Of a stretch of DNA of 64,000 bases, positions 44,502 to 57,028 are shown in pieces. Position 1 is the first letter of the stretch. Every line of letters starts with the position of its first letter. Source of the DNA: Linum tenue (Eukaryota > Streptophyta > Magnoliopsida > Malpighiales > Linaceae); the NCBI GenBank assembly GCA_946122785.1, contig CAMGYJ010000011.1, positions 24,119,007 through 24,183,006 of the forward strand, written 5' to 3'. The notes under the pieces were generated by a model. That model was not told where the DNA came from and made no database searches. It was given only the letters and a program-made list of their open reading frames with translations. The translations under genes were made by a program, and so were the position numbers.

Positions 44502-46460
44502 GGAGGAGCTATTTTGGTTCGAGTGAGTGAAGTTGCGTAACTGTGATTGTATCACAAGTTGAATTTGTATAATAACATTAAATGTACAAAGTTTGTTTGT
44601 ACTATAAAGGAATTTGTACGAAAAGTATAGACACGAATTGATTTTGTTCCATAAGGTTAAAATACATGTTTAATTTGTACTATAAAGAAATTTGTATGAA
44701 AACTATAAGTAGAAGAAAATTTGTACTAAAACATAAAGGAACAAATTCTGTTAGTATAAAAGACACCATTAAGTACTGTAAAATTCTCTGTCTCACTAAT
44801 GTTATGTGATTCCTTAAACGGCTAAATAAAGACTTGTGACATGAAAATAAAAGCAAAAGGCAGTACAATAATAACTGTACCAGCTTGGCAGTTGTATCTC
44901 GAGTAAGATTTTTAGATAACTAGCTTACCTACTCGAATTAAAAACAAAACCTAAACCCACAAGACAAACAAAGATAATTAAAAAATATCCACTGCCTGTA
45001 TAGCGGCGGCTTCGGTACCCACAACTCTAGAAGACTGATTCGGATTTAGGCGGTATTTAGGTAGTAATCGACAATGGAAGCGGATATCGTACATAATTTA
45101 AGCGTACATAATAATCAAGCATAACACTATACCGTCCAAATCAATTTTAAAGGACTATACTTTTTTGTTGCAAGTCAAAATTAAATAAAAATTATACAGA
45201 AAAATCAGATTAATTTTATTTTTAAAATAATATTCATTTTGATATATTTTGGAAAAAAAGATTGAGACTTTTACTACTACTCCATACAATGTGGTACTAC
45301 TTGGTATCTCTATAAGATTATGCCACGTGGAACAAAAAGATTAATTTTATTTTTTAAAATGATATTCACTTTGATATATTTTGGAACAAAAAGATTGAGA
45401 GTTTATTACCACTCCATACCATGTAGTACTACATGGTATGTCCATAAAATTATGCCACGTGGTATGAAATTGTATCATAATTGTATGAATTTATCATAGT
45501 GTATAATGGTTGTATACATGATAGTATGAATGTACTAGTTGTCATTTATCACGTTTCATCATTGTCTACCACTAGTTATCACCCTACACTAGAGTGGTAT
45601 AAGGTGTTATATTTGGTAATAATAGGGTAGAATGGTGCTATGAAATTTTTTCTCAAAATATATTTGAAAAATGAATGTTTTGGTTAAAACCCGAGTTTTA
45701 TAAAACAATGGATTGATGATGGAATTAGTTCATTATGAATTTGAAACAAACCATTGTTTGCTTGTTGGATTTCATGATGGATTTTATTGAATTGTATGTG
45801 TTGGTTTAAAACATAATTTTCCTTATTGCTCTTACTTTTAATTATTTGTCTATACGTGAATCACTTACACGAAAGTCATGAACATTCAAACTACGTACAT
45901 ATATATACTAGACTCACTTGCCTTCTTTCCCTCATAACTGATACTTGTTTACTGGTGAAATGAGGACAACAAACTGATTACCATTAGTTTCGTCTTTATA
46001 AACATAAACATACATACCGTTAAAACAATTATACAATCACAAAACTAGTTGTCTTCTTTTTATTCGTTTTCATTGTGTACCGACTTTGTTTTTGTACAAA
46101 GAAAATAGAAGGGTAGCTTGGTAATTAAAAATATATGTGGGGGTACATGAGTAAAATACTATCATGGATTTGCTACCCTAACCCAAATTCCACCTCAAGA
46201 GGTGGAATTCGCAAGCCCGTGGGGTTCACGGATTTGAACTTTCAAAGTCCATGGGCCCGACGGATTTCAGCCCTCCAATTTCATGAAGCAAACAATGGAC
46301 TTTGATGAAAGTCCATGATGAAATAGTTTTGTGCGCTAAATCCATCACCAAATCCATCAAGCAAACAAGGTCATAATAATTCAAGTTAGTTGACTAAACA
46401 TTTCTTTAAGATTTGCAGAGGTGATATGCCTATGCTTTGCTTTTCAGTTCTCTGCTGTCT
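44502..46460. other. AT-rich intergenic DNA with small repeats
   Basis: No coding. It includes a near-perfect hairpin AATTCCACCTC / GAGGTGGAATT at 46186-46209, and TTTGCTT/GATGGATTT-type repeats in both orientations (45750-45790, 46270-46375) that may mark a degenerate MITE. Confidence 0.45.
45206..45461. repeat. About 130-bp tandem duplication
   Basis: Two copies of GATTAATTTTATTTTTAAAA through TTGATATATTTTGGAA to TTATGCCACGTGG. The same AATGATATCCACTTTGATAT-like segment precedes the 51-bp minisatellite near 18690, so both derive from one dispersed repeat. Confidence 0.7.
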
Positions 46461-46736
46461 ATGCACCTGAACATTCATTTTTTTAATAAATGGATGCAAA
46501 ACATCCTAACCTTCATTCAAAACCAGCCGGGATTCTGAGATCCCCAAAGTATCATACAAGAGCCATAACTTCAAAGCATAATCAGTAACCGATACAAAAT
46601 GAAATCCAATAGGCAAGTAGTCACCTCGAGAGGCAAGAAAGTCAGCACACTTATTACCCTCTCTGTAAACATGGTAGACTGCAACATCCCAGTCTTTCTG
46701 AAGGAGGAGCCGAAGCCGGTCTATTACCGTGGCATG

Positions 46737-47249
46737 CTAATGATTAGGGTTTTCCATGCCCCGGATGAGCTGGACAACACATCTCGAATCGTGCTCCATG
46801 AAAACATGTATGTATCCCATGTCCCAAGCTAGTTGAAGTCCTACCACAGCGCCTTTCAACTCTGCCTGGGTGATCGAACAAGCACCCAGGTTCAAAGAGA
46901 ACGCTACCAGGCAGCGTCCAAGATGATCTCTGATCAAGCCTCCTGCAGTAGCAAGGCCTGACTCTTGTAAGACTGAGCCGTCAGAGTTGAGAGTAACCCA
47001 CTCGGGAGGAGGCGACTTCCAAGAGATCCCCTCCTCCGTTCTGATGGGCGGATCAGGTCTATGGATTTTCCTGTCCTTGTCCAATGCAGTCCTCACGACA
47101 GTTAACCAAGCATGGACGCGCTGTAGAAAGCTTTCCACTGTAGTGACCTTGTTTGCAAAAACACGGTCCTTCCTGGTCCTCCACAGGGAATGCAAACGAG
47201 GCCAAAGAGCAAGCTGAACTGATCCTGCTTGAGGTAGTGTGAGAGCCAA
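46737..47249 (-). pseudogene. LINE RNase H domain
   Basis: Minus strand. WVTLNSDGSVLQESGLATAG contains the first Asp, SITQAELKGAVVGLQLAWD the Glu, and VFMEHDSRCVVQLI the next Asp, the pattern of the RNase H domain at the end of plant L1 ORF2. A stop (TAA 46737-46739) follows GMENPNH. Confidence 0.88.
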
Positions 47250-47653
47250 TCCTGCAGGTGGGATTCAAAAAACCGTTGGTATTCAAAAGGTTGAAGAAAT
47301 TGCATCCAAGTTAACCTGGCAAAACGACAGTCTCGCAACACATGCAAGACTGTCTCGGGATGAGAATAACAATGGGTGCACACTGTCTGGTCCGTCAGGT
47401 TGCGTCGTCCTCTCTCTACATTTGTCATGAGCCGGTCCCGCACTGCAAGCCAAAGGAAATGTTGCACCCTAGCTGGTCCTCTCCACGTCCAGACCGTCCT
47501 CCAATCAAAACCGAGAGCCGAGTGCTCATGGCTGGTCACCAAGTCATAAGCTAAGCGAACACGGAATTGACCATTCTCTTCTGACCCCCAAATCGGCACA
47601 TCATCCCCCACACCTGCCTTCGGCGGCTGAATCCCCTGCACCTGCAAAACCAT
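47250..47653 (-). pseudogene. LINE zinc-binding RT-associated region
   Basis: Minus strand. GQFRVRLAYDLVTSH, WRTVWTWRGPARVQHFLWLA, then CTHCYSHPETVLHVLRDC (two Cys, His, Cys) match the zinc-binding domain between RT and RNase H in plant LINEs. The frame overlaps the RNase H frame, showing a frameshift near 47200. Confidence 0.85.
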
Positions 47654-47899
47654 ATTTTCCGGTAAAAATAGTCGGAGTTGCTCAGTGTCTCACTCACCTT
47701 CCACCGTTGTGAAATCAGAAGCAGAGGCGTGGATGTTGGTCGGCGTATTCCCCTCAAGAACGTGATCCAGAAGCTTGTCCCCACTGTCCACCCAGCGATC
47801 CAGCCAGAAAGATGTGGTGCGACCATCTTTAATACTTATCTTCGTGCCCTTTGCCATAACTGGTCAGGCTTTCCGGATGCCCCTCTAGATTGTAGAGCT

Positions 47900-48277
47900 C
47901 CTAGCTGTGGATTTCAACACCATCTGCCCCTGCACCACTTTAAAATACTTGGCCTAGAGAATCTACACCCACAACTCATCTGGTTTCTTAATAAACATCC
48001 AAACAAGTTTAGTAAGAAACGCTATATTTAGTTCATGTGCCTTCCGAAGCCCTAGGCCTCCTTCTTTCTTTGGTCTACAGACTGCCTCCCAATGCACGAG
48101 GTGCATTTTATAATGCGATCGCGAAGATCCCCAAATGAAGTTACGTATTCTTCTGTCGATCTCGTCACAGATGGAGATCGGCAGCAACGTAGACTACATG
48201 GCATATGTCGGCAAGGTGTTGAGGACCGATGCCGCAAAGGTTACTCGACCTGCAAAAGAGACTCGCTGCCTTTCAAG
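47900..48277 (-). pseudogene. LINE RT C-terminal (thumb) region
   Basis: Minus strand. FAGRVTFAASVLNTLPTYAM, ICDEIDRRIRNFIWGSS and KKEGGLGLRKAHELNIAFLT are conserved just after the RT palm in plant L1 elements. Several frame changes occur (48237, 48187). The upstream end is cut by the hAT element. Confidence 0.85.
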
Positions 48278-48969
48278 TAGGGATGGAAACAAAACTCGAA
48301 CCCACGGGTACCCACCCGACCCAACCCGGTCAACGCGGGTAAAATCCGTGTTGACGGGTTTTGGGCCGGGTTTGGGTTTAAACCCGTTCACTATTCACCG
48401 GGTTGGGTTGGGTTTGGGTTTAGGTAAACCCGGCCCGTGGGTACCCGCCCACTCATATAATTAATTTTTTCGATATATTTAATATTCTAAACAACTATTC
48501 TTATTTATTTTTGTGGAGACATGTCTAATTTTTTCTTTTTAATTGTGTACAATGAAGTTGATGTTATGGAGTGGAGACTAAAGAAACTTAATTGAAAGAA
48601 AGAAGCTTTCAATTAAACATGTTATTTATGGATAATTTGTGATTTGCTTCAATTTTCTTGAGTTTTCTAGATTGGTGTTGAACAATTTGCATAGTTAATT
48701 TGTGATTTGCTTGAATTTTCTAGAATGGTGTTTTATATATGGATAATTTGTATTGAGAGATTGATATTTGACTTTAATTTTGATAAGAACTTGTAATTGT
48801 AAATTTTTTACGACAAAACCCGTGGGTACCCATGAACCCTAGGATACCCAACGGGTTGGGTTGGGTTTGAGTTTTTCAAACCCGGTGGGTTTTACCCCGG
48901 GTTTTTTTCAAAGATAAACCCATGGATTTGGGTTTGGGTTTGGCAAAACCCGACCCATTGCCATCCCTA
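48278..48969. mobile_element. Non-autonomous hAT element, 692 bp, inside the LINE
   Basis: Starts TAGGGATGGAAAC and ends CATTGCCATCCCTA (inverted TAGGGATGGCAATG). The flanking octamers CTTTCAAG (48270-48277) and CTTTCAAC (48970-48977) agree at 7 of 8. Subterminal ACCCGGTTGGGTT-like motifs; AT-rich centre. Confidence 0.88.
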
Positions 48970-48972
48970 CTT

Positions 48973-49874
48973 TCAACCAACCAGTTTATTGTCCATTCGG
49001 TTGAGAATATACCTGTAAGTCTCCTTGTTTACTCTACCATGCAGTATAGGCACACCGAGATAGCGTCCTAGATCCTGGGTGATCGAGATACCGGCCGCTC
49101 GAGCTATGGAGCTACTCGCCTGCTTTAAGACATTCTTAGAGAAGAATATCATCGATTTTTCCTTACTCACTTGCTCCCCTGAGACAAGACAGAACCTATC
49201 CAGGCAGTCCATGATGACCTAACTCTGTGACGTACTCGCCTCTGCAAACAGAATCAGGTTGTCAGCAAAAAAGAGATGATAAAGAGAGGGCGCACCCAGA
49301 GCTATGATCAGCGGCTTCCACTTTCCAATCTCCACTACACTTCTAATGGTGTGACTCAAGCGCTTCATGCAGAGAGTAAACAGATACGGTGATAGGGGGC
49401 ATCCTTGCCGCAGCCCCCTAGATGGTCTGAAGCTCTCTGTGCAACTACCATTCCATAACACTTGCATGGAAGACGAGGAAACACACGCCATGATAACTCT
49501 AATCAAATGCGTTGGGAACCCCGCTCCCTGGAGAGTTTCTTGTAGGAACAACCAGTTCAATCTATCATAGGCCTTTGCAAGGTCTGTCTTCCAGGCCATG
49601 GCTCCCTTTTTACCTGTCTTCAGCTTCATCAAATGCACCACTTCCTAAAGAATAATGATATTACCATTAATATGGCGTCCCGGAACAAAGCTGGACTGGG
49701 TAGGATGAACCAGGCTACGCATTAACGGCTTAATCCTATTGACCAGACATTTAGCAAGCATCTTATACACCATGTTACATAGTCCAATCGGCCGGAACTG
49801 GTTGATAAGCTCGGGACTCTCTTTCTTGGGTATGAGAACCAGGAGAGTATCATTAACATCACTAATTCGGTCCG
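48973..49874 (-). pseudogene. LINE reverse transcriptase palm
   Basis: Minus strand. LLVLIPKKESPELINQFRPI, GLCNMVYKMLAKCLVNRIKP, QSSFVPGRHINGNIIIL, TDLAKAYDRLNW, SRGLRQGCPLSPYLFTL, then FFADNLILF where the catalytic FADD motif now reads FADN, and LGRYLGVPILHGR. Stops occur at 49642-49644 and 49216-49218. The upstream part resumes at 62186, beyond the Athila element. Loss of the second catalytic Asp would abolish activity. Confidence 0.92.
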
Positions 49875-51235
49875 TGATAGACCGATAATTATACATGTTT
49901 TCACCCCTATTCTGAAGCCGTTTGTGATGAGGAATCTCGTGTTTTAAGCCGATTTCACGCTAGGTTGTGTGTTTATGTCATATTTCAGGTCCCGGCGTTG
50001 GAATCGAGGCGGAGGAACGAGTTCCGGGTCGAAAGGAGCGAAGTTGGGACAAAGGAGGCTATTGCACCAAAATACCCGGCCAAAGGAAGAAATACCCGAC
50101 CGGGTATTTTCTGGCCTTGACCGGGTATTTCTCACTTCGGGCGTCCGTGAGAAGCAGAAGGGGGCCCGGGCAAATGCCTAAAATCCCCGGTCGGGGATTA
50201 TGAGAACAGACCGGGGATTTTCCCCTTTAATGAAACGGTGAGTTTGGCAAATACCCGGTCGAACCCCAGAATACCCGACCGGGTATTTCTATCGGGTATC
50301 GCGATGGCAGCTGATAAAAGGAAAAGAAGGCCAATTTTCAGAGGGTTCCGAGTTTTTGAGAGGGAAAGCGATACCTAGAGAGAGAAAGCGACGAACCAGA
50401 GTTCCCAAGCGCCATAGATCGATCTTCATCACCATTGGAGCCCGGCTTGAGCTTGGAGAAGTGCGATTAAACGTCCAGGAGCAGAAATCCATCTTCACAG
50501 TATGATTTCCGCGGCTGAATCTGCTTTTGCTTCTTTCTCTATGGAGTAGTTTCCCCCATTCATCTGGGTATGGGGAACCCTAGATTTGTATGCTAGGTCT
50601 GATTGTATGAACCCAAGTACAGAGTTTGTGAATTGATTATATTCGATTGAGGTTTGAATGATTGAATGACTTGAATCCTGATCAAATTCCTGTTGTTTCT
50701 GCTTTAACCTAGAATGAGAATATCTGCCTAGGTTGATAGAGTACCCTTAATCGAAGGTGGCGAATTGGTGACTTTAGTGGAGGAGCCAATTCGCTATTCT
50801 GTACCGAATTCAATTCGGTAGTGGAGGTTTGGTTCGTTAGGGCCTCAATCTGGTTACTCCGGTGGAGGTTAGTCGCCCGCTAGAGACTCAGATTGAGAGG
50901 GTCTGGAGACCTTTAGTCGAGACTTCAGGCTAGTTAAGAACCTTCCGCAATATAACCTTCATGAAAACTGAACTTGGTAAATTGCAATCCGACTTAATTG
51001 CAGTCTAGGGGGAACCATATCCGGGTGACCTCTCTTGACTTGACAACAACCGTTTACTTGCTTTGTGTTTTGTTTGCTTGAGTTGCACTAAAAGTTCACC
51101 GCTAAATAACAAGAATTCACCGAGTAGTCATCACATCTAGGACCCAGGTTGACAATAAAACCCAAACCCGCTATACTACGCTTTAGGAAGTGGTTGCACT
51201 TGGCCATTTTCTAGAGTGACAGTAGGAGTGAGTCA
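49875..51235 (+). repeat. 5' LTR of the forward Athila element (1361 bp)
   Basis: TGATAGACCG...GTGAGTCA. U3 contains AAATACCCGACCGGGTATTT (50090-50109, and a variant near 50270) and AATCCCCGGTCGGGGATT (50182-50199). A TATA-like GATAAAAGG lies near 50313. Confidence 0.95.
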
Positions 51236-51241
51236 AGTTTT

Positions 51242-51259
51242 TGGCGCCGTTGCCGGGGA
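51242..51259 (+). other. Primer-binding site, tRNA-Asp (perfect 18-mer)
   Basis: TGGCGCCGTTGCCGGGGA is the exact complement of the last 18 bases of plant tRNA-Asp (including CCA), six bases after the LTR. Confidence 0.93.
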
Positions 51260-51383
51260 CGGCTAGGTTGTTGAAGAAAAGTGATTTCTGTTACTTTAGC
51301 ATTTTCATTTTTGCATTGAGTGTTTGTTTCTTCCCACTTGTGCCTTCACGGGTTTGCATTGCTTGATTGTGTGCAGATAGTGC

Positions 51384-52820
51384 ATGACCCGTAGCCAGTC
51401 GGGAGGTTTACTGCCGTTGAATCCTGAGATTGAGCGCACCTGCAAACAACTTCGAAGACAACAACGAGCTAGACTGGCTACGGTGGAGCGCAGAGACGAC
51501 CAATTGAGCAGCGACTCCGAGGACGAGTACGAGATGGAAGGCGATCAGAACCCACCTCCTCAGAACCAGATCCTGGGGAACGACCCAAATCCCCAGGGGG
51601 CTGGGAACCATCATCATCCACCACCACCGGGTCCCACCTTGGAGTACTACTATACTCCACGGATTGCTGACATCCGCCCGGTCATCCTCTATCCACCCAT
51701 TCCTGCAAACAACTTTGAGATCAAGCCATGTTGGATTCAGCTCATCACATCCTCTATCCAGTTCCAGGGCTTGAAGGATGAGGAAGCCCGGGTACATCTT
51801 TCCCGTTTTCTGAAGCTGACGAACGGGTTCAAGCTGAACGGTTTCCCGGATGACGCAATTCGCCTTCACCTCTTCCCCCATTCTCTGGCGGGGAATGCTA
51901 AGAGGTGGCTGGAGACCCAGCCCCCATTGTCCATCACCTCTTGGGACGATCTGGCTGACAAGTTCGTGCACCAGTATTATCCGGCATCGAAGACCACGGA
52001 GATTCAGCGGGAGATTACTCACTTCCGCCAAGAGCCAGATGAGTCACTTCGTGATGCATGGGAGCGGTACATGGGATACTTCTGGCAGTGTCCCCATCAT
52101 GGCTTTAGCGATGCTTTCACAGTAGGGAACTTCTACAGCGCCCTCACTCTAGACAGCCAGAGGGTGATTGAGTCTCTATGCCCAGGAGGGGATATCCTTA
52201 CTAAGACTCCACCCGAGCTGAACCAGATGATCAGTACCTTGGCTGCCCGAGACCACTCCTTGGGGCAGAACAGAGGCAGGAACTCCCGGGACCAGGGTGT
52301 ACATACTATGGAGGCCAGGTCCGGGTTAGAGCAGCAGGTGGCTGAGTTGGTGCAGACGTTGAAGCAGCCCAACAGTCTTCTTCCGGGCCGAGGTGTAGCT
52401 ACGCCTCCAGTAGCTCAGTGTCAGTGGTGCGAGAGCCCGAACCACCTGGTGGAAGATTGTCAGTCTATGAGGGAGTCCTCTACTCCCCAAGAGCAGGTGG
52501 ACTTCATAGCAAATGCTCGGCGCCTGGATCCGTACAGCAGTACCTATAATGAGGGATGGCGCCAGCATCCCAACTTTGCCTGGAGCAGCAACACCAACAA
52601 GCCACCTGGTTTCCCAGCACCAGCAGGTGGTTTCCCGCAGAGGCAGCCCTTCCAGGCTAGGCAGGGGCCACCACCACAGCAGCAGCCCTACCAGCCTAGG
52701 CAAGGGCAGCCATTCCAGCAGCCCCAGCGCCAGTTTGCTCAACCTCCCGCAGCCGCAGCTCCAGATACTCAGATGTCTGATCTGAAGAATATTTTGCAGG
52801 CTTTCATGACCACCAGTTAG
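51384..52820 (+). pseudogene. Athila gag
   Basis: 478 codons from ATG 51384 (MTRSQSGGLLPLN) to TAG 52818. Residues about 105-290 form the retrotransposon Gag core (NNFEIKPCWIQLITSS, LSRFLKLTNGFKLNGFPDDA, HSLAGNAKRWLETQP, ITHFRQEPDESLRDAWERYM). A CCHC zinc knuckle CQWCESPNHLVEDC lies near residue 346, followed by a Gln/Pro-rich tail. The same frame continues into pol after two TAG codons (52818-52820 and 52869-52871), so gag and pol were probably one reading frame. The second stop lies where the reverse element has Gln. Confidence 0.93.
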
Positions 52821-52871
52821 GCGAACTTCACGAGGATGGATCAGAACATAGCCTCACTGGAGGCAGGCTAG

Positions 52872-54805
52872 AGGAACCAAGGTGCCATTCTGCAGGATCT
52901 ACAGAATCAGATTGGGAGCCTAGCTCGCCAGAACACTACCAGGGCACCGGGGACTCTGCCTGCCACCACTGTTCCTAATCCTCGTGACCCGCACGAGCAG
53001 CTGGGCGCCATCACCACCAGGAGTGGCAAGACCACATCTGCTGCTCCTGCCCAGCCCAGGCGAGACGACCCACTACCTGCTTCAACACCTCCAGCTGATA
53101 CTGCAGAAGTGGGGGAAGGCAGGGCAGCACCTGCTCCAAAGCCACAACCTATGGTTAAGGAGCATACACCCCAGCTGCCCTTCCCCACTCGACTCCATAA
53201 AGACAAGTTGGAGACAGAGTTTGCCAAGTTCATGGCAATGTTGAAGCAGGTCAACATCAGCATGCCGTTCGTGGAGGCACTGTCGAAGATGCCCAAGTAT
53301 GCCAAGTTCATGAAAGACCTCCTCACCAACAAGAAGAAACTTGGGGATCTTTCGACAGTGATGCTCAGCGAGGAGTGTTCTGCTATCCTGCAGAACAAGC
53401 TGCCCGAGAAGCGCAAAGACCCAGGGAGTTTCACTATCCCTCTTCTTATTGGCAGCATGCATGTAGGGAAGTCCTTGGCGGACCTAGGTGCTAGCATTAA
53501 CGTCATGCCCTATAAATTGTTTAAGAAGTTAGACCTAGGTGAACCTAGAGCTACTAGGATGAGCGTTCAATTAGCTGATCGTTCTATCGTGCATCCTAGG
53601 GGTATCATTGAGGACTTGCTTGTTAATGTTGGTGCATTCACATATCCTGTTGATTTTGTTATTTTGGATATAAATGAGGATGTGGATGTACCTTTGATTT
53701 TGGGTCGACCGTTTCTCGCCACCGCGAAGGCGCTTATTGATGTGCATAGTGGTAAATTGATTCTGCGTGCTGGTGATGAACATGCTACTTTTTCTGTGTC
53801 TGACAATGGGAAACATTCTCATTTGCATGATGACATAGACTACTGTGATGTGCTTACCGATTTTGAGACCGCACTCGCCATCACGAGTGCGTGTACTGAT
53901 GATGCTCTTGAGCGTTGTATTTTGCTAGGTGAGCAGGCATTGCAGGAGCCACAGCTGGCGGAGCAGTTGGCCGCATTGGAGAGTGGCCCCCTCTTGGAGG
54001 GCGACAGGCTGTTTAAACCGATCTCATCCTCCACCCGCATCACCACCTCCTTGGAGGAACCACCAGAGCTGGAGCTTAAGCCCCTCCCTCCTCATTTGGA
54101 GTATGCATTTCTCCGGGAGGGGAATAAGCTGCCAGTCATCATCAGCTCGACCCTCACACCCGAGCAGAAGACCAGACTGGTGGCCTTGCTGAAGCAGTAC
54201 GAGCGAGCTTTGGCATGGAAGATCACAGATATCCGGGGAATCAGCCCCTCCTTTTGCTCACACCGGATACTGCTGAAGGATGAGATGCGGCTAGTGAGGC
54301 AGCCGCAGAGGAGATTGACGCCAAACCTGGAGGCGGTGGTTCGGGCAGAGATCGTGAAGCTGATGGACGCGGGGATCATCTTCGCCATTTCTGACAGCGA
54401 GTGGGTCAGTCCCACCCAGGTGGTGCCCAAAAAGGGTGGGATGACCGTGGTGCCAAACGAGAAGAACGAGCTCATCCCGATGCGCGCGGTGACTGGGTAC
54501 CGTGTTTGCATCGACTATAGGCGTCTCAACGACGCTACTCGGAAGGACCATTTCCCGCTGCCGTTCATTGATCAGATGCTGGAGAGATTGGCGGGGCACG
54601 AGTTCTACTGCTTCCTGGATGGGATGTCCGGGTACTTTCAGATCCCTATCGCACCGGAGGACCAGGCGAAGACCACTTTCACCTGCCCCTTCGGCACATT
54701 TGCTTACCGGAGGATTCCATTCGGGCTATGCAACGCCCCAGCCACTTTTCAGCGATGCATGCTCGCCATCTTTGACCGTCTGGTCGGCGAGATCATGGAG
54801 GTGTT
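52872..54805 (+). pseudogene. Athila pol: protease and RT N-terminal part
   Basis: Open frame continuing gag; the first ATG is at 53109. Protease active site LADLGASINVMPY near 53472-53510, then QLADRSIVHPRGIIEDLLVN and LGRPFLATAKALI. A linker leads to RT: YRVCIDYRRLNDATRKDHFP (from 54499), FLDGMSGYFQIPI (first catalytic Asp, near 54616) and FGLCNAPATFQRCM. A 1-bp deletion near 54804, just before the catalytic MDD, moves the rest to another frame, so RT is disrupted in this copy. Confidence 0.93.
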
Positions 54806-56014
54806 TTGGACGACTTCTCAGTTTATGGAGACTCCTTCTCTCACTGTCTCCATAACCTGGAACTTGTTCTTAAACGGTGTGAAGAAACGAACCTGGCACT
54901 GAGTTGGGAAAAGTGTCATTTCATGGTTTGCGAAGGCATCGTTCTTGGGCATAAGATCTCCAAGATGGGGATTGAGGTGGACAGAGCAAAGATTGAGACT
55001 ATCAGCAAGCTGCCTCCTCCTACATCTGTAAAGGGGATCCGGAGTTTTCTTGGCCATGCAGGTTTCTACAGGCGGTTCATCAAAGATTTCTCGAAGATCG
55101 CCCTGCCCCTGACCAAGCTTCTGGAGAAGGATGCCCCCTTCCTGTTCACTGATGCTTGCACAGCGGCGTTCACAACCTTGAAGGAGAAGCTCACCCAGGC
55201 TCCTATCATGGTTGTTCCCGACTGGTCCTTACCATTTGAGCTGATGTGCGACGCCAGTGATTTTGCTGTTGGAGCTGTTTTGGGGCAGAGGCGAGATCAA
55301 CACTTCCGACCTATTTACTACGCCTCGAAAACTCTGAATGATGCCCAGGAAAACTACACCACCACAGAGAAGGAGCTGCTTGCAGTGGTGTTTGCCTTCG
55401 ATAAGTTTCGCCCCTATCTGGTCTTGTCCCATGTGACCGTGTACACAGATCACTCCACGATTAGATACCTGATGAGCAAGGCCGATGCCAAGCCTCGACT
55501 CATACGATGGATCTTACTGCTGCAGGAGTTTGATATTGAGATCCGGGACAAGAAGGGAGCAGAAAATGTTGCAGCTGATCACCTCTCCCGGTTGGACGCA
55601 CCTCCTGCGGACAACCTCGTGGAGGAGATTGACGACTCCTTCCCAGATGAGAGGTTGATGATGATGTGCTTGGTGGAGAGTGTCACCCCCTAGTACTCTG
55701 ATTTTGCGAACTATTTGGTGGGCCAGCAGCTGCCCAAGGGGATGGTAACTCACGCCAAGAGGAAGTTTTTCTCCGATCTGAAGTACTACTTCTGGGATGA
55801 CCCGCATCTTTTTCGGATCGAAGCCGACAGGATCATCCGTCGTTGTGTTATGGAGAGTGAGATGGAGGGCATTCTATCTCACTGTCATAAGGGACCTACT
55901 GGCGGTCATCACGGAGGAAACCGCACGGCAAGGAAGGTGCTCCAGTCGGGCTTTTACTGGCCCACGCTCTTCAAGGATGCAGACGCCTTCGCACGCAGGT
56001 GCGACCGATGCTAG
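54806..56014 (+). pseudogene. Athila pol: RT C-terminus, RNase H, integrase zinc domain
   Basis: Begins MDDFSVYG (RT catalytic box). [15 protein letters not shown] and [20 protein letters not shown] complete RT. RNase H has [47 protein letters not shown] and AADHLSRLD. One TAG (55691-55693) follows, then the integrase HHCC domain (HCHKGPTGGHHGGNRTARKV and CDRC) up to TAG 56012-56014. The frame is otherwise kept. Confidence 0.93.
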
Positions 56015-56620
56015 AGGTCAGGTAACATCTCTGCCCGTGATGAGATGCCCCAGAATGTGTTTATAACTTGTGAGATTTTTTATGTCTGGGGTATCGACTT
56101 CATGGGCCCCTTCCCTCCATCTTTTGGTAACACCTATATTCTGGTTGCTGTTGACTACGTCTCTAGGTGGGCTGAGGCGCAAGCTTTGCCCACCAATGAT
56201 GCTAGACGTGTTTGTGGTTTTTTGAAGCAGCTATTCTCTCGGTTCGGGACACCTAGAGCCATCATAAGCGATAGAGGCACCCATTTCCAAGGCCAATTTG
56301 ATAAACTACTGTCTCGCTATGGTGTGACTCACAAGGTGTCTGTGGCCTATCATCCCCAGACCAGTGGCCAGGCCGAACTGACGAACCGGGAGCTCAAGCG
56401 GATCCTGGAGAAAACGGTGGATCAGTCCCGCAAAGATTGGTCCACCAAGCTCGATGATGCTCTGTGGGCGTATCGCACTGCCTACAAGACGCCCATTGGT
56501 ACTTCACCGTACCGGCTTGTCTATGGAAAGGCATGCCATTTGCCCGTGGAGCTAGAGCACAAGGCCTTCTGGGCCCTTAAGCTGCTCAACTTGGATGTTC
56601 GTGTTGCAGGTATTGAGTGA
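56015..56620 (+). pseudogene. Athila integrase core
   Basis: Same frame as the preceding part; first ATG at 56045. Catalytic triad in [14 protein letters not shown] (Asp), [14 protein letters not shown] (Asp) and [20 protein letters not shown] (Glu). The frame ends at TGA 56618-56620; homology continues in another frame at 56617, so an indel lies there. Confidence 0.93.
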
Positions 56621-56967
56621 AAATGCAGATGTTGGAGCTGGAAGAGTGGCGTTACCACGCCTATGAGAACACCCGGCTGTACAAGGAGCGCACTAAGCGC
56701 CTGCACGATGCCCGGTTGCGGGGTCCGAAAGAGTTCCAGGTTGGTGATCGAGTTCTCCTATATAACTCTCGCCTGAAGCTCTTTCCCGGAAAACTCCGCT
56801 CCCGATGGTCTGGACCATTCACGGTCACCCAGGTGTTCCCGTATGGCACTATCAAAATTGCCAACCCGCAGACTGAGCCGTTTAAAGTGAATGGCCATCG
56901 TCTCAAACTCTACCTGGGAGACGAGGTCGAACGTGCGGAGTTGGTGGTGGAACTCGCGGACCCTTAG
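56617..56967 (+). pseudogene. Athila integrase C-terminal domain
   Basis: EEWRYHAYENTRLYKERTKR, VGDRVLLYNSRLKLFPGKLR, SRWSGPFTVTQVFPYGTIKI and VNGHRLKLYLGDEVE are the GPY/F-type C-terminal domain of gypsy integrases in its Athila form. Ends at TAG 56965-56967. Confidence 0.9.
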
Positions 56968-57010
56968 TTCCGCCATGGGCGTCCAGCTAAAAGACGGTAA
57001 AGAAGCGCTT

Positions 57011-57028
57011 GTGGGGAGGCAACCCCAC
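57011..57028 (+). other. Conserved post-pol hairpin
   Basis: GTGGGGAGGCAACCCCAC, perfect 6-bp stem, loop AGGCAA, 43 bp after the pol stop. Identical to the reverse element (32639-32656), including much of the preceding CCAGCTAAAAGACGGTAAAG. Confidence 0.85.

Noticed and set aside
51408..52031. 207-residue minus-strand frame
   Set aside because: Shadow of the plus-strand Athila gag.
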